Of a stretch of DNA of 64,000 nt, positions 28,070-36,686 are shown in pieces. The notes under the pieces were generated by a model. It saw nothing but the letters and a program-made list of their open reading frames with translations, ran no database searches and was not told where the DNA came from. The stretch comes from Novosphingobium jiangmenense (GTDB taxonomy: Bacteria; Pseudomonadota; Alphaproteobacteria; Sphingomonadales; Sphingomonadaceae), in NCBI RefSeq assembly GCF_015694345.1, contig NZ_JADQDC010000006.1, positions 1 through 64,000 on the forward strand. Reading direction: 5' to 3'. The position numbers and the translations under genes are program-made. The stretch's first letter is position 1, and each line of letters starts with the position of its first letter.

Positions 28070-28145
28070 GCCCTTTCTGACGGGTCTCACTGCCAGTCAC
28101 AAGCCCATGGTTGCACCGGCAACCGCATCCCCCTAAGCGCTAGGC

Positions 28146-29342
28146 ATGAGTGTGCGGAACTGCGACATCGCGATCCTCGGCGGAGGGCTGGCCGGCGGCC
28201 TCGTCGCCCTCGCCCTGCGTCACGCCCGCCCGGAGCTCGATATCGTCCTCGTCGAACAGGGTGAGACGATTGGTGGCAACCATGTCTGGTCGTTCTTCGG
28301 CACCGACGTGAACAAGGCCGGGCGCGAGTTGCTCGACGGCATGGTCGTCGCGGCATGGCCCGAATACACCGTGCATTTCCCGCGCTACGAACGGCGGCTG
28401 AAAACCAGCTACTACTCGATCAACTCCCACCGTTTCGACAAGGTCGTGCGCCAGCGCCTCGGCGAGCAGTCGATCCTTACCGGCGTCCGCGCTCTCGCCT
28501 GCAGCGCCACGAACGCCACCCTGTCCGACGGCACCCGCCTCGAAGCCAAGGGCGTGATCGACGCCCGCGGCCTGCGTAACGTTACGGACCTGACCGGCGG
28601 CTGGCAGAAGTTCGTCGGCCGCCGCTTCCGCCTCTCCGCGCCCCACGGCCTCGACGCTCCGATCGTCAAGGACGCCACGGTCGAGCAGATCGACGGATAC
28701 CGCTTCGTCTATTCCCTCCCCTTCACAGCCGACGAGATCTTCGTCGAGGATACCTATTACTCCGATGGCCCCGCCCTCGATGCCGACGCCATCCGCGCCC
28801 GCATCGACGCCTATGCCGCCGCCAAGGGCTGGCAGATCGCCGAAGTGCTGGAGGAAGAACAAGGCGTCCTGCCCGTCGTCGCCGGGGGCAACTTCGATGC
28901 CTTCTGGCGCGCCAGCGGTGGACCCGTCGCCCGCGCCGGGGTCCGGGCCGGCCTCTTCCAGGCCGTCACCAGCTACTCGCTTCCCGAAGCCGTGAAGTAT
29001 GCCCTCGCCCTCGCCCGGCAGCAGGATCTCTCCGGCGAAGCCCTCGCCCAGTTCAGCGAGTACTGGGCGCGCGAGCATTGGGCGCAGTCCGCCTACTTGC
29101 GCCAGCTCTCGGCCCTGCTCTTTGCAGGGGCCGAGCCCGACAAGCGTTACCGCGTCCTCGAACGCTTCTACAGCCTGCGCCACGGGTTGATCGAGCGCTT
29201 CTACGCAGGCAAGACCACCATGTTCGACAAGGCCCGCATCCTCGCGGGCAAGCCGCCGCTCCCGATCACCCGCGCCTTGGGCGTGCTGACCGGCCTCGGC
29301 GCGCGGCCCAAGCCTCTTACCTTTGCAGGAACTCCACGATGA
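28146..29342 (+). CDS. crtY: Lycopene beta-cyclase
   Basis: CrtY closes both ends of lycopene to give beta-carotene. The 398-residue protein has the N-terminal nucleotide motif LGGGLAGGL (11-19), then VEQGETIGGNHVWSFF, IDARGLR and PFTADEIFVEDTYYSD, all typical of the CrtY/CrtL-type cyclases of proteobacteria. It is the first gene of the crt operon, and its stop overlaps the crtI start by four bases (ATGA). No strong ribosome-binding site is seen before the ATG. Confidence 0.93.
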   Translation: MSVRNCDIAILGGGLAGGLVALALRHARPELDIVLVEQGETIGGNHVWSFFGTDVNKAGRELLDGMVVAAWPEYTVHFPRYERRLKTSYYSINSHRFDKVVRQRLGEQSILTGVRALACSATNATLSDGTRLEAKGVIDARGLRNVTDLTGGWQKFVGRRFRLSAPHGLDAPIVKDATVEQIDGYRFVYSLPFTADEIFVEDTYYSDGPALDADAIRARIDAYAAAKGWQIAEVLEEEQGVLPVVAGGNFDAFWRASGGPVARAGVRAGLFQAVTSYSLPEAVKYALALARQQDLSGEALAQFSEYWAREHWAQSAYLRQLSALLFAGAEPDKRYRVLERFYSLRHGLIERFYAGKTTMFDKARILAGKPPLPITRALGVLTGLGARPKPLTFAGTPR

Positions 29343-30817
29343 AGCGCGCTTGCGTAATCGGCTCCGGCTTCGGCGGCCTTGCCCTCGCCATCCGCCTGCA
29401 GTCCGGCGGCATCCAGACCACCGTGATCGAAGCGCGCGACAAGCCCGGCGGCCGCGCCTACCACTGGGAGAAGGACGGCTTCACCTTCGATGCCGGCCCC
29501 ACCGTGGTCACCGATCCGGCCTGCCTGCAGGAACTCTGGGCCTTGAAGGGCCACCGCATGTCCGACGATGTCGAACTCATGCCGGTCATGCCGTTCTACC
29601 GCCTCAACTGGCCCGACGGCACCAATTTCGACTATTCCAACGACGAAACCCAGCTCCGCGCCGAGATCGCCAAGCTCAACCCCGCTGACGTCGCCGGGTA
29701 CGACGACTTCCTGCAATACTCCGCAGGCGTGTTCGAGGAAGGCTACGTCAAATTGGGTTCGGTCCCGTTCCTCGATTTCGCCTCGATGCTCAAGGCCGCC
29801 CCTGCGCTTGCCCGTTACCAGGCCTGGCGCTCGGTCTATTCGATGGTCTCGTCCTACGTGAAGGACGAACGCCTGCGCGAGGCGTTCAGCTTCCACACCC
29901 TGCTCGTCGGCGGCAACCCGATGAACACCAGTTCAATCTACGCCCTGATCCACAAGCTCGAGAAGGACGGCGGCGTGTGGTGGGCCAAGGGCGGCACCAA
30001 CAAGCTGATCCAGGGCATGCTCACCCACTTCCAGCGTCTCGGCGGCGAAGTGCGCATGGGCGATCCGGTCACCCACATCGAAACGCTCGGCACCCGCGTC
30101 ACTGGTGTGAAGACGAAAAGCGGCTGGTCAGAGAAGTTCGACGCCGTCGCCTCCAATGGCGACATCGTCCATTCCTACCGCGACCTGATGCCTGACAATC
30201 CACATGCACAACGCCGCGCAAAGGCTTTGACCAAAAAGAAATTCTCGCCAAGCCTCTTCGTCGTCCACTTCGGCATCGAAGGCACCTGGCCCGGCATTCC
30301 GCACCACATGATCCTGTTCGGCCCACGCTACAAGGGCCTGCTCGACGACATCTACAAGCACGGCGTCCTGCCCGAAGACTTCTCGATCTACCTCCACCAC
30401 CCGACCGTCACTGACCCGTCGGTGGCCCCGGAAGGCATGAGCACCTTCTACGCGCTCGTCCCCGTAGCCAACATGGGCAAGCTCCCGGTCGACTGGAACG
30501 AAATCGGCCCGATCCTTGAGAAGCGCATCCTCGACGAGGTAGGCCGCCGGCTCATCCCGGACATCCATTCGCGTATCGTAACGAAGTTCCACTACGCTCC
30601 GGCAGACTTCAAGACCGACCTCTCGGCCCATCTCGGTAGCGCATTCAGTCTCGAACCGCTCCTCACACAGAGCGCCTGGTTCCGCGCGCACAACCGTGAC
30701 GATGCCATTTCGAACATGTATCTGGTCGGCGCGGGAACCCATCCGGGCGCCGGGATTCCCGGAGTGGTCGGCTCGGCCAAGGCCACCGCGAAACTGATGC
30801 TGGAGGATCTTCTTTGA
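29339..30817 (+). CDS. crtI: Phytoene desaturase (CrtI type)
   Basis: CrtI introduces four double bonds into phytoene to form lycopene. The 492-residue protein starts with the FAD motif VIGSGFGGLALAIRLQ, has the typical PGGRAY and FDAGPTVVTDP segments, and ends with the carotenoid desaturase signature LVGAGTHPGAGIPGVVGSAK. Length fits the bacterial CrtI family. It overlaps crtY by four bases and the LOG gene by four bases (TTGA), so the three are tightly coupled. Confidence 0.96.
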   Translation: MKRACVIGSGFGGLALAIRLQSGGIQTTVIEARDKPGGRAYHWEKDGFTFDAGPTVVTDPACLQELWALKGHRMSDDVELMPVMPFYRLNWPDGTNFDYSNDETQLRAEIAKLNPADVAGYDDFLQYSAGVFEEGYVKLGSVPFLDFASMLKAAPALARYQAWRSVYSMVSSYVKDERLREAFSFHTLLVGGNPMNTSSIYALIHKLEKDGGVWWAKGGTNKLIQGMLTHFQRLGGEVRMGDPVTHIETLGTRVTGVKTKSGWSEKFDAVASNGDIVHSYRDLMPDNPHAQRRAKALTKKKFSPSLFVVHFGIEGTWPGIPHHMILFGPRYKGLLDDIYKHGVLPEDFSIYLHHPTVTDPSVAPEGMSTFYALVPVANMGKLPVDWNEIGPILEKRILDEVGRRLIPDIHSRIVTKFHYAPADFKTDLSAHLGSAFSLEPLLTQSAWFRAHNRDDAISNMYLVGAGTHPGAGIPGVVGSAKATAKLMLEDLL

Positions 30818-31395
30818 AACGTATTGCCGTCTACTGCGGCTCCGCCTCGCCTGCCGATACCCGTTACGTAACTCTCGCCCGCCAGATCGGCGCCGAACTC
30901 GCCCGGCGCGGCATCGGCGTGGTCTATGGCGGTGGACGCCTCGGCCTGATGGGCGCGGTAGCCTATGGCGCGCTTGATGCTGGCGGTGAAGTGATCGGCG
31001 TGATCCCCGAAGCCCTCGTCGGCAGCGAGGTTGCCAACCACGATTGCACCGAACTGCACGTCGTCCCAGGCATGCACGAACGCAAGAAGGCCTTTACCGA
31101 CCTCTCGGACGGCTTCCTCACCATCCCCGGCGGCGTCGGCACGATGGACGAACTGTGGGAAGCTGTCAGCTGGGCGCAATTGGGCTATCACGCCAAGCCG
31201 GTCGGCCTGCTCAACGCCTATGGCTTCTACGACCACCTGCTCGCCTTCAACCGCCACATGATCGAGGTCGGCTTCATCCGCGAAGCCCATGCCGGCATCA
31301 TCATCGCCGAACCCGATCTCGATATCCTGCTGGCGCGCATGGAAGCCCACGTTCCGCACAAGCCGATCTTCGCGATGAAGGCCGAAGATCTCTGA
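30814..31395 (+). CDS. LOG-family (TIGR00730) nucleoside 5'-monophosphate phosphoribohydrolase-like protein
   Basis: The 193-residue Rossmann-type protein has the LOG signature PGGVGTMDE (105-113), MHERK (87-91) and GGGRLGLMGAVA. LOG enzymes release a base from cytokinin riboside 5'-monophosphate or other nucleotides. The start is a TTG inside the crtI stop (TTGA), supported by GGAGGA five bases upstream. It sits between crtI and crtB and is thus part of the carotenoid operon. Whether it acts on the pathway is unknown. It may simply be co-expressed. Confidence 0.88.
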   Translation: MKRIAVYCGSASPADTRYVTLARQIGAELARRGIGVVYGGGRLGLMGAVAYGALDAGGEVIGVIPEALVGSEVANHDCTELHVVPGMHERKKAFTDLSDGFLTIPGGVGTMDELWEAVSWAQLGYHAKPVGLLNAYGFYDHLLAFNRHMIEVGFIREAHAGIIIAEPDLDILLARMEAHVPHKPIFAMKAEDL

Positions 31396-31398
31396 GCA

Positions 31399-32364
31399 AT
31401 GCTGGATCGCAATTCTCTCGTTACTAACGCCCGCACGTCGATCCTGAAGGGCTCGAAAAGCTTCGCCCTCGCCAGCCACCTGTTCGATCGCGAGACCCGC
31501 GAACGCGTTTGGCTGCTCTACGCCTGGTGCCGCCGCTGCGACGATATCGTCGACGCTCAGGACCACGGCGGCGCTTTGGGCGCTCAGGAGGGCGCTGCCG
31601 AACGCCTGGCCCTTGTGCGCGAAAAAACGGCGCTCGCCTTCGCAGGTCGCGAAACCGGTGATCCGGCCTTCGACGCGCTCGGCCTCGTCGCCCGCGAAAC
31701 CGGCCTGACGATCGAGATGGCCCGCGCCGTGATCGATGGCTTCGCGCTCGATGCCGCCGAATGGCAGCCCCACACCGAGGCCGACCTGATGCGCTACTGC
31801 TGGCATGTCGCCGGGGCCGTGGGTGTGATGATGGCCGTGGTCATGGGCGTCTCGCCAGACGACGACGACACGCTCGACCGCGCCTGCGACCTCGGCCTTG
31901 CCTTCCAGCTCGCCAACATCGCCCGCGATATCGAGGAGGATGACGCCGCCGACCGCTGCTACATCCCGCTCGACTGGCTCTCGGAACTCGATATCCCGCC
32001 GGGCGAGCAGATGAAGCCGCACTATCGCCCCGCGCTCACCCGCCTTGTCGCGCGGATGTGCGAGACAGCGGAAATCCACGAATGCTCGGCCCGCATCGGC
32101 GCGGCCCGCCTCAAGGGCCGCCAGCGTTGGGCCATCCTCGCCGCCGCGGGCATCTATGGCGAAATCGCTCGCGAAGTCGCCAAGCGCGGCGACCACGCCT
32201 GGGACCACCGCACCGTCGTCACCAACGCCCGCAAGCTCGGCTTTGTCGGCAAGGCGGCATGGGCGGCGCTGCGCCCCGTCCCGCGCTCCAGCATCGCCAA
32301 GGCCAGCGAGCGCCGCTTCTCCCGCGCTGACCTGATCGCGCTCGCGGCGCGCCATCCCGCCTGA
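31399..32364 (+). CDS. crtB: Phytoene synthase
   Basis: CrtB joins two geranylgeranyl diphosphates to give phytoene. The 321-residue protein has both aspartate-rich magnesium-binding motifs, DDIVD (48-52) and DIEED (177-181 within NIARDIEED), and the signature region YCWHVAGAVGVMMAVVMG. It begins three bases after the LOG stop. With crtY and crtI the operon supplies beta-carotene; ring-modifying genes such as crtZ are not in this window. Confidence 0.96.
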   Translation: MLDRNSLVTNARTSILKGSKSFALASHLFDRETRERVWLLYAWCRRCDDIVDAQDHGGALGAQEGAAERLALVREKTALAFAGRETGDPAFDALGLVARETGLTIEMARAVIDGFALDAAEWQPHTEADLMRYCWHVAGAVGVMMAVVMGVSPDDDDTLDRACDLGLAFQLANIARDIEEDDAADRCYIPLDWLSELDIPPGEQMKPHYRPALTRLVARMCETAEIHECSARIGAARLKGRQRWAILAAAGIYGEIAREVAKRGDHAWDHRTVVTNARKLGFVGKAAWAALRPVPRSSIAKASERRFSRADLIALAARHPA

Positions 32365-32444
32365 AGGCGCGGCGGTAAGCCTTTACTTCCGCGTGGCCAC
32401 AAGTTGTGGCACACTGGTTCCCGAACAGCAGCAGGAACCTCGCC

Positions 32445-33293
32445 GTGGATGCCGCGACCGCTTCCGTTACGTTACAGGAATCCGCTACAACGGTCGAAAC
32501 GCGGCCCCTGGTCTATCGCACGCGATTACCGGTCAGGATCTGGCACTGGACCAACGCGCTGACGATCTTCGTCATGCTGATGAGCGGCGCGACGATCTTC
32601 AACGCCCATCCCCGGCTCTATTGGGGCAAGTACGGCGCCACTTTCGAAACGCCCTGGCTGGAGATCGGGCGGCAGGGCCAGCAGGGCTTCCTGCGCCTCG
32701 GCTCGCTGCAATTCGATACGACCGGCTTTCTCGGTCTTACCGAGCATTCGACCAGAGCCTTCCCGCCGCTGGTCACCATCCCCAACTACTACAGCCTCGC
32801 CGAGGGCCGCCAATGGCACTTCTTCTTCGCGTGGGTGCTGGTCGTTTCGATTGCCGGTTTCGTAATTTATGCATTGTTTTCCAGACACCTGTCGCATGAT
32901 CTTGCGCTGACGCGTGAAGAGCGCAAGCTCTCCCACTTGTGGCATGACATCAAGGAACACGCCCACTTGCGCTTCCCCACTGGCGAAGCGGCCAAGGCCT
33001 ACAACCCGTTGCAGAAGATCGCCTACCTCAGCGTGATTTTCGTGCTGATCCCGCTGGTGGTGCTGACCGGCATGACCATGTCGCCCACGCTCAACGCCGC
33101 CTTCCCGTGGCTTCTCGACATTTTCGGGGGGCGGCAGTCTGCTCGTTCGATACATTTCCTTTGTGCAACAGGCTTCTTAGCCTTCATCTTCATCCATCTT
33201 CTGATGGTCCTGCTCGCAGGGCCGTTCAATGAACTGCGCTCGATCATCACCGGCTGGTACCGATTGCCCGCCGAGCGGAGGCCAAAGCCATGA
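32445..33293 (+). CDS. Cytochrome b561-type membrane subunit
   Basis: The product of about 282 residues has a conserved heme-ligand helix with RIWHWTNALTIFVMLMSG, further helices (WHFFFAWVLVVSIAGFVIYALF, AYLSVIFVLIPLVVLTGMTM, HFLCATGFLAFIFIHLLMVLLAG) and His residues spaced as in prokaryotic b561/NiFe-hydrogenase-type cytochromes. It likely passes quinol electrons to the molybdoenzyme encoded next, which overlaps its stop by four bases. GTG 32445 has AGGAA at good spacing; GTG 32406 is an alternative. Confidence 0.82.
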   Translation: MDAATASVTLQESATTVETRPLVYRTRLPVRIWHWTNALTIFVMLMSGATIFNAHPRLYWGKYGATFETPWLEIGRQGQQGFLRLGSLQFDTTGFLGLTEHSTRAFPPLVTIPNYYSLAEGRQWHFFFAWVLVVSIAGFVIYALFSRHLSHDLALTREERKLSHLWHDIKEHAHLRFPTGEAAKAYNPLQKIAYLSVIFVLIPLVVLTGMTMSPTLNAAFPWLLDIFGGRQSARSIHFLCATGFLAFIFIHLLMVLLAGPFNELRSIITGWYRLPAERRPKP

Positions 33294-34039
33294 CGATCAT
33301 CACGCGGCGCACCGCGCTCGTTGGCGCAAGTGGCCTGCTGCTCGCCGGTTGCGAGAAGATCACCACCTCGCCCACGGTGCGCAAAGTGCTGACTCTTGGC
33401 GAAAAAGCCACGCTGTCCGGCCAGCGGCTGGTCACCGATCGCAACGCCTTGGCGCCCGAGTTCACCCGCGCTGACATCTCCCCGAAGTTCCGCATGAATG
33501 GCAATCGCCTGCCGGGTTCGCCCGAATATCAGGCGCACATGGCCAGCAACTTCGCCGACTGGAGGCTGGAGATCGGCGGCAAGGTCGCCCGCCCGTTCAG
33601 CCTCACCCTTGCCCAGCTCAAGGCCGCACCGCAGCGCACCCAGATCACCCGCCACGATTGCGTCGAAGGGTGGAGCGCGATCGGCGAATGGACCGGAGTA
33701 CCGCTCGGCCTGCTCTTGCGTCAGGCACAAGTTTCCCCATCTGCACAATACATTGTCTTCCATTGTGCAGACGATTTCTCAGGCAAGCCCTACTATGAGA
33801 GCATCGACATGATCGATGCCCTGCACCCGCAGACCATCCTCGCCCACACCATGAACCGCCAGCCCCTGCCCGTCGGCCATGGCGCACCGATCCGCCTGCG
33901 CGTCGAGCGCGCACTCGGGTACAAGCAGGCAAAGTACGTCATGAAGATCGAGGCGGTCGAAACCTTGGCCGGACTCTACGGCGGCGGTGGCGGCTACTGG
34001 GAGGATCATTCCGGCTACCAGTGGTTCGCCGGGATCTAG
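33290..34039 (+). CDS. Molybdopterin oxidoreductase, sulfite oxidase/MsrP-like, Tat-exported
   Basis: The 249-residue protein has a Tat signal (ITRRTALVG) and a lipobox-like LLLAGC with C21. The sulfite-oxidase-fold molybdenum domain shows the cofactor-ligand cysteine C124 in RHDCVEGWSA, then GVPLGLLLRQA and PVGHGAPIRLRVERALGYKQAKYV. Related MsrP repairs methionine sulfoxide in the periplasm. The partner here is a b561-type cytochrome, not MsrQ/YedZ, so another substrate such as sulfite is possible. ATGA overlap with the cytochrome gene indicates coupled expression. Confidence 0.85.
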   Translation: MTIITRRTALVGASGLLLAGCEKITTSPTVRKVLTLGEKATLSGQRLVTDRNALAPEFTRADISPKFRMNGNRLPGSPEYQAHMASNFADWRLEIGGKVARPFSLTLAQLKAAPQRTQITRHDCVEGWSAIGEWTGVPLGLLLRQAQVSPSAQYIVFHCADDFSGKPYYESIDMIDALHPQTILAHTMNRQPLPVGHGAPIRLRVERALGYKQAKYVMKIEAVETLAGLYGGGGGYWEDHSGYQWFAGI

Positions 34040-35052
34040 ACCTTCACCACGCCCCGCTCGATCAGGCTCCGGGCACAGTCGAGGATCGATTCCTCCACCG
34101 GTCGCATCGCCCAGCCCAGCCGCTCCTGCGCGTGGGCAGAGTTCGCGCCGCGCACGTTGCCGAGTTCGCCCGTTACCTGACGGATCACCGGATTGAACAG
34201 GGCCACCGTCCGCACCAGCCAGTCGGGCAGCCGGCGCGTCGGCACCTTGCGCGCCTGCGGCCCGAGGTGTTCCTTCAGCACCTTGGCAACATCCACGATC
34301 TTCAGGAACGGTCCCGAGGCAATGAAGCGCTCGCCTGCGATCCCCGGCGTGGTCAGCGCCCGCACGTGCAGGTCCACAACGTCACGCACGTCGACAAGCC
34401 CGAAGCCCAGGTCCGGACAACCCGGCAAAGCCCCGGAAAGCAGTTGCTTGACCACCTCGATCGATGGCGAGAAGTCATCGCTCCACACCGGCCCCAGCAC
34501 CGCCGCCGGGTTGACCGAGACGAACTCCATGCCCCCACCCTGCGCCGCCACCCACTCCCGCGCCGCGCGCTCGGCAAGGGTCTTGGACTTCACATAGGCA
34601 TAGACATCCTCGCCCTCGAGATTGGTCCAGTCCTGCTCGGTAAACTCGAACACGCCCTTGCCATGGCCATAGGCAATCGCGGCGACGGAAGAGGTCTGCA
34701 CGAACCGCGTCACCCCGGCATCGCGAGCGTAACGTAACGCCCGCAACACCCCTTCGCGCGCCGGGACAATCAGGTCGTCCTCGTGGCGGGGCGCCGTCGT
34801 GGTGAACGGCGAGGCGACATGCGCAACATGGCTGCACCCGGCCATCGCCTCGGCCCACCCGGCGTCCGCTGTCAGGTCCGCGGCAAAGAAGCGCAGCGTC
34901 TCCGCGGACCCGCCCAACAGCGGCCGCAGTTGCGCTTCGCGAGAGAGCGAGCGGACGGTGGCGTGGACGGTCCAGCCCTCGGCCAGAAGCTGGCGGATGA
35001 GGAACCCGGCGATGTAGCCGCTGCCACCTGAAACGAGGACCGTGCCTGCCAT
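34036..35052 (-). CDS. Extended-SDR NAD(P)-dependent reductase/epimerase (dihydroflavonol reductase-like)
   Basis: The 338-residue protein begins with the NAD(P) motif VSGGSGYIAGFLIRQLL and has the catalytic YxxxK (YVKSK) together with TSSVAA upstream. That pattern fits dihydroflavonol-4-reductase/aldehyde reductase-like extended SDRs. VDVRDVVDLHVRA is also typical. The substrate is unknown; likely a carbonyl compound. GGGGAGAG precedes the ATG. It overlaps the convergent molybdoenzyme gene by four bases at the stops. Confidence 0.85.
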   Translation of the reverse strand: MAGTVLVSGGSGYIAGFLIRQLLAEGWTVHATVRSLSREAQLRPLLGGSAETLRFFAADLTADAGWAEAMAGCSHVAHVASPFTTTAPRHEDDLIVPAREGVLRALRYARDAGVTRFVQTSSVAAIAYGHGKGVFEFTEQDWTNLEGEDVYAYVKSKTLAERAAREWVAAQGGGMEFVSVNPAAVLGPVWSDDFSPSIEVVKQLLSGALPGCPDLGFGLVDVRDVVDLHVRALTTPGIAGERFIASGPFLKIVDVAKVLKEHLGPQARKVPTRRLPDWLVRTVALFNPVIRQVTGELGNVRGANSAHAQERLGWAMRPVEESILDCARSLIERGVVKV

Positions 35053-35180
35053 TTTTCCGCTCTCCCCACCGACCGATTTGGCCAGAGGATAGCGTCAACG
35101 CGTCCGGTTGCAAATCGCCACCGTTCTACCCCCCGACAGTTGACCTCAAGTCCGGCAGAGTTGCCGGTGAGTCAGGGGGG

Positions 35181-35220
35181 AGTTGCCCGTTTGCCTGCGA
35201 GAGTTGGAAAACGGGCAACT
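35181..35220. repeat. 12-bp inverted repeat downstream of gor
   Basis: AGTTGCCCGTTT (35181-35192) is perfectly complementary to AAACGGGCAACT (35209-35220), with a 16-base loop. It sits eight bases after the gor stop on the minus strand. There is no T-run on that strand, so it is likely a processing or 3'-stabilising hairpin or a non-canonical terminator. Confidence 0.55.
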
Positions 35221-35227
35221 TTACGGA

Positions 35228-36598
35228 TTATCGCATCAGAACAAGCTCTTCCGCCATCGAGGGGTGCAAGGCCACCGTCGCATCGAAATCCGCCTTGGTC
35301 AGCCCCGCCTTCACCGCGATTGCCGTCGCCTGCAGGATCTCCGGGCTGTCCGGCCCGATCATGTGGATCCCCAGCACCTTCTCGGTCGAGGCATCAACGA
35401 TCATCTTGTAAAGCCCGCGCTCCGGACGATGGCCGAAGATGTTCTTCATCGGGCGGAAGTCGGACGAGTAGACCTTGATATTGCTGCCAAATGCCTGACG
35501 CGCCTGGCTTTCCGTGAGGCCCACGCCCGCCAGCGGCGGCTGCGAGAACACCGCGCTGGGGATGCAATCATAGCTGACCGACGTCTCCTTGCCCCCGAAA
35601 ACACGGTCGGCAAAAGCCTGCCCCTCACGGATCGCGATGGGGGTCAGTTGCACCCGGTTCGTTACGTCACCGACGGCGTAGATGCTGTCACACGATGTCT
35701 TGCCATGATCGTCGACCGGAATTTCGCCCGCCGAACCCAATGTAACTCCAGCATTTTCAAGGCCCAGACCATCGGTCTTGGGCCGACGCCCAGTCGCTAC
35801 CAGCACCACGTCGGCGTGGATCGGATCGGGCTGCTTGCCGAGGAACACGTCGATCGAACCATCCTCGCGCTTCTCGACGCGGTCGAACGGGCAATTGAAC
35901 TTGTACTCGATCCCGCGCGCCATGGTGATCTGGAGCAGGCGATCGCGCAGGGATTCGTCATAGCCGCGCAAGATCGTCTCGCTGCGGTTGACCACCGTTA
36001 CGTGACAGCCCAGCGCGTTGAAAATGCCTGCGAATTCCATCGCGATATAGCCCGCGCCGGAGATCACCACGCGCTTGGGCAGCTTCTCGAGATGGAATAC
36101 CTCGTTCGAGGTAATGCAATGCTCGCTGCCCGGAAACTCGGGCATGACCGGCCAGGCACCGGTGGCGATGAGGATGTACTTCGCGCTGATCTCACGGCCC
36201 GAGGCGAGGCGCACGAGGTTCGGTCCGGCAACGGTGGCACGCTCGAGAAAGCGCTCTACCTTGTTGTTTTCCAGGGTGTTCGTGTAGGCGGTATTGAGTC
36301 TGTCGACATCCTTGAGGACCGCGTCACGTAACGTCGGCCAGTCGAAAGTCATTTTCTCGACAGTCCAGCCGTAGTTGGCCGCGTCCTGCAATTCCTCGGC
36401 GAAGTGCGAACCGTAGACGAGCAGCTTCTTGGGCACGCAGCCCCGGATCACGCAGGTCCCGCCGACGCGATATTCTTCGGCCACGGCAACCCGCGCACCA
36501 TGGCTGGCCGCGATGCGGCTCGCGCGGACGCCGCCCGAACCTGCGCCAATCACGAAGAGATCGTAGTCGAAGTCCCGCCCGGATACCTGCTTTACCAT
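35228..36598 (-). CDS. gor: Glutathione-disulfide reductase
   Basis: The 456-residue flavoprotein reduces glutathione disulfide with NADPH. The N-terminal FAD motif is FVIGAGSGGVRASR and the redox disulfide is in GGTCVIRGCVPKKLLVYG. The NADPH site is ISGAGYIAMEFAGIFNALG with arginine-bearing downstream sequence, and the C-terminal His-Pro is in VALHPSMAEE. The ATG at 36598 has AAGGAG five bases upstream; the GTG at 36604 is less likely. It follows pgi on the same strand. Confidence 0.95.
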   Translation of the reverse strand: MVKQVSGRDFDYDLFVIGAGSGGVRASRIAASHGARVAVAEEYRVGGTCVIRGCVPKKLLVYGSHFAEELQDAANYGWTVEKMTFDWPTLRDAVLKDVDRLNTAYTNTLENNKVERFLERATVAGPNLVRLASGREISAKYILIATGAWPVMPEFPGSEHCITSNEVFHLEKLPKRVVISGAGYIAMEFAGIFNALGCHVTVVNRSETILRGYDESLRDRLLQITMARGIEYKFNCPFDRVEKREDGSIDVFLGKQPDPIHADVVLVATGRRPKTDGLGLENAGVTLGSAGEIPVDDHGKTSCDSIYAVGDVTNRVQLTPIAIREGQAFADRVFGGKETSVSYDCIPSAVFSQPPLAGVGLTESQARQAFGSNIKVYSSDFRPMKNIFGHRPERGLYKMIVDASTEKVLGIHMIGPDSPEILQATAIAVKAGLTKADFDATVALHPSMAEELVLMR

Positions 36599-36627
36599 AT
36601 GCACTCCTTGTATCGCAGGAGCATATG

Positions 36628-36655
36628 GCCTCTGGCCTTGCGCAAGACCAGAGGC
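36628..36655 (-). terminator. Strong hairpin between pgi and gor
   Basis: GCCTCTGG (36628-36635) pairs with CCAGAGGC (36648-36655), and the inner CTTGCGCAAG extends the stem to about 13 bp with one wobble. No T-run follows on the minus strand. It lies between the pgi stop and the gor start and may end or attenuate the pgi transcript. Confidence 0.55.
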
Positions 36656-36686
36656 ATTTCGGCGATATTGTTAGCTGACCGAACGA

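Noticed and set aside
30592..32355. 587-residue open frame on the minus strand over LOG and crtB
   Set aside because: It runs opposite to two well-supported genes in GC-rich DNA where long antisense frames are expected.
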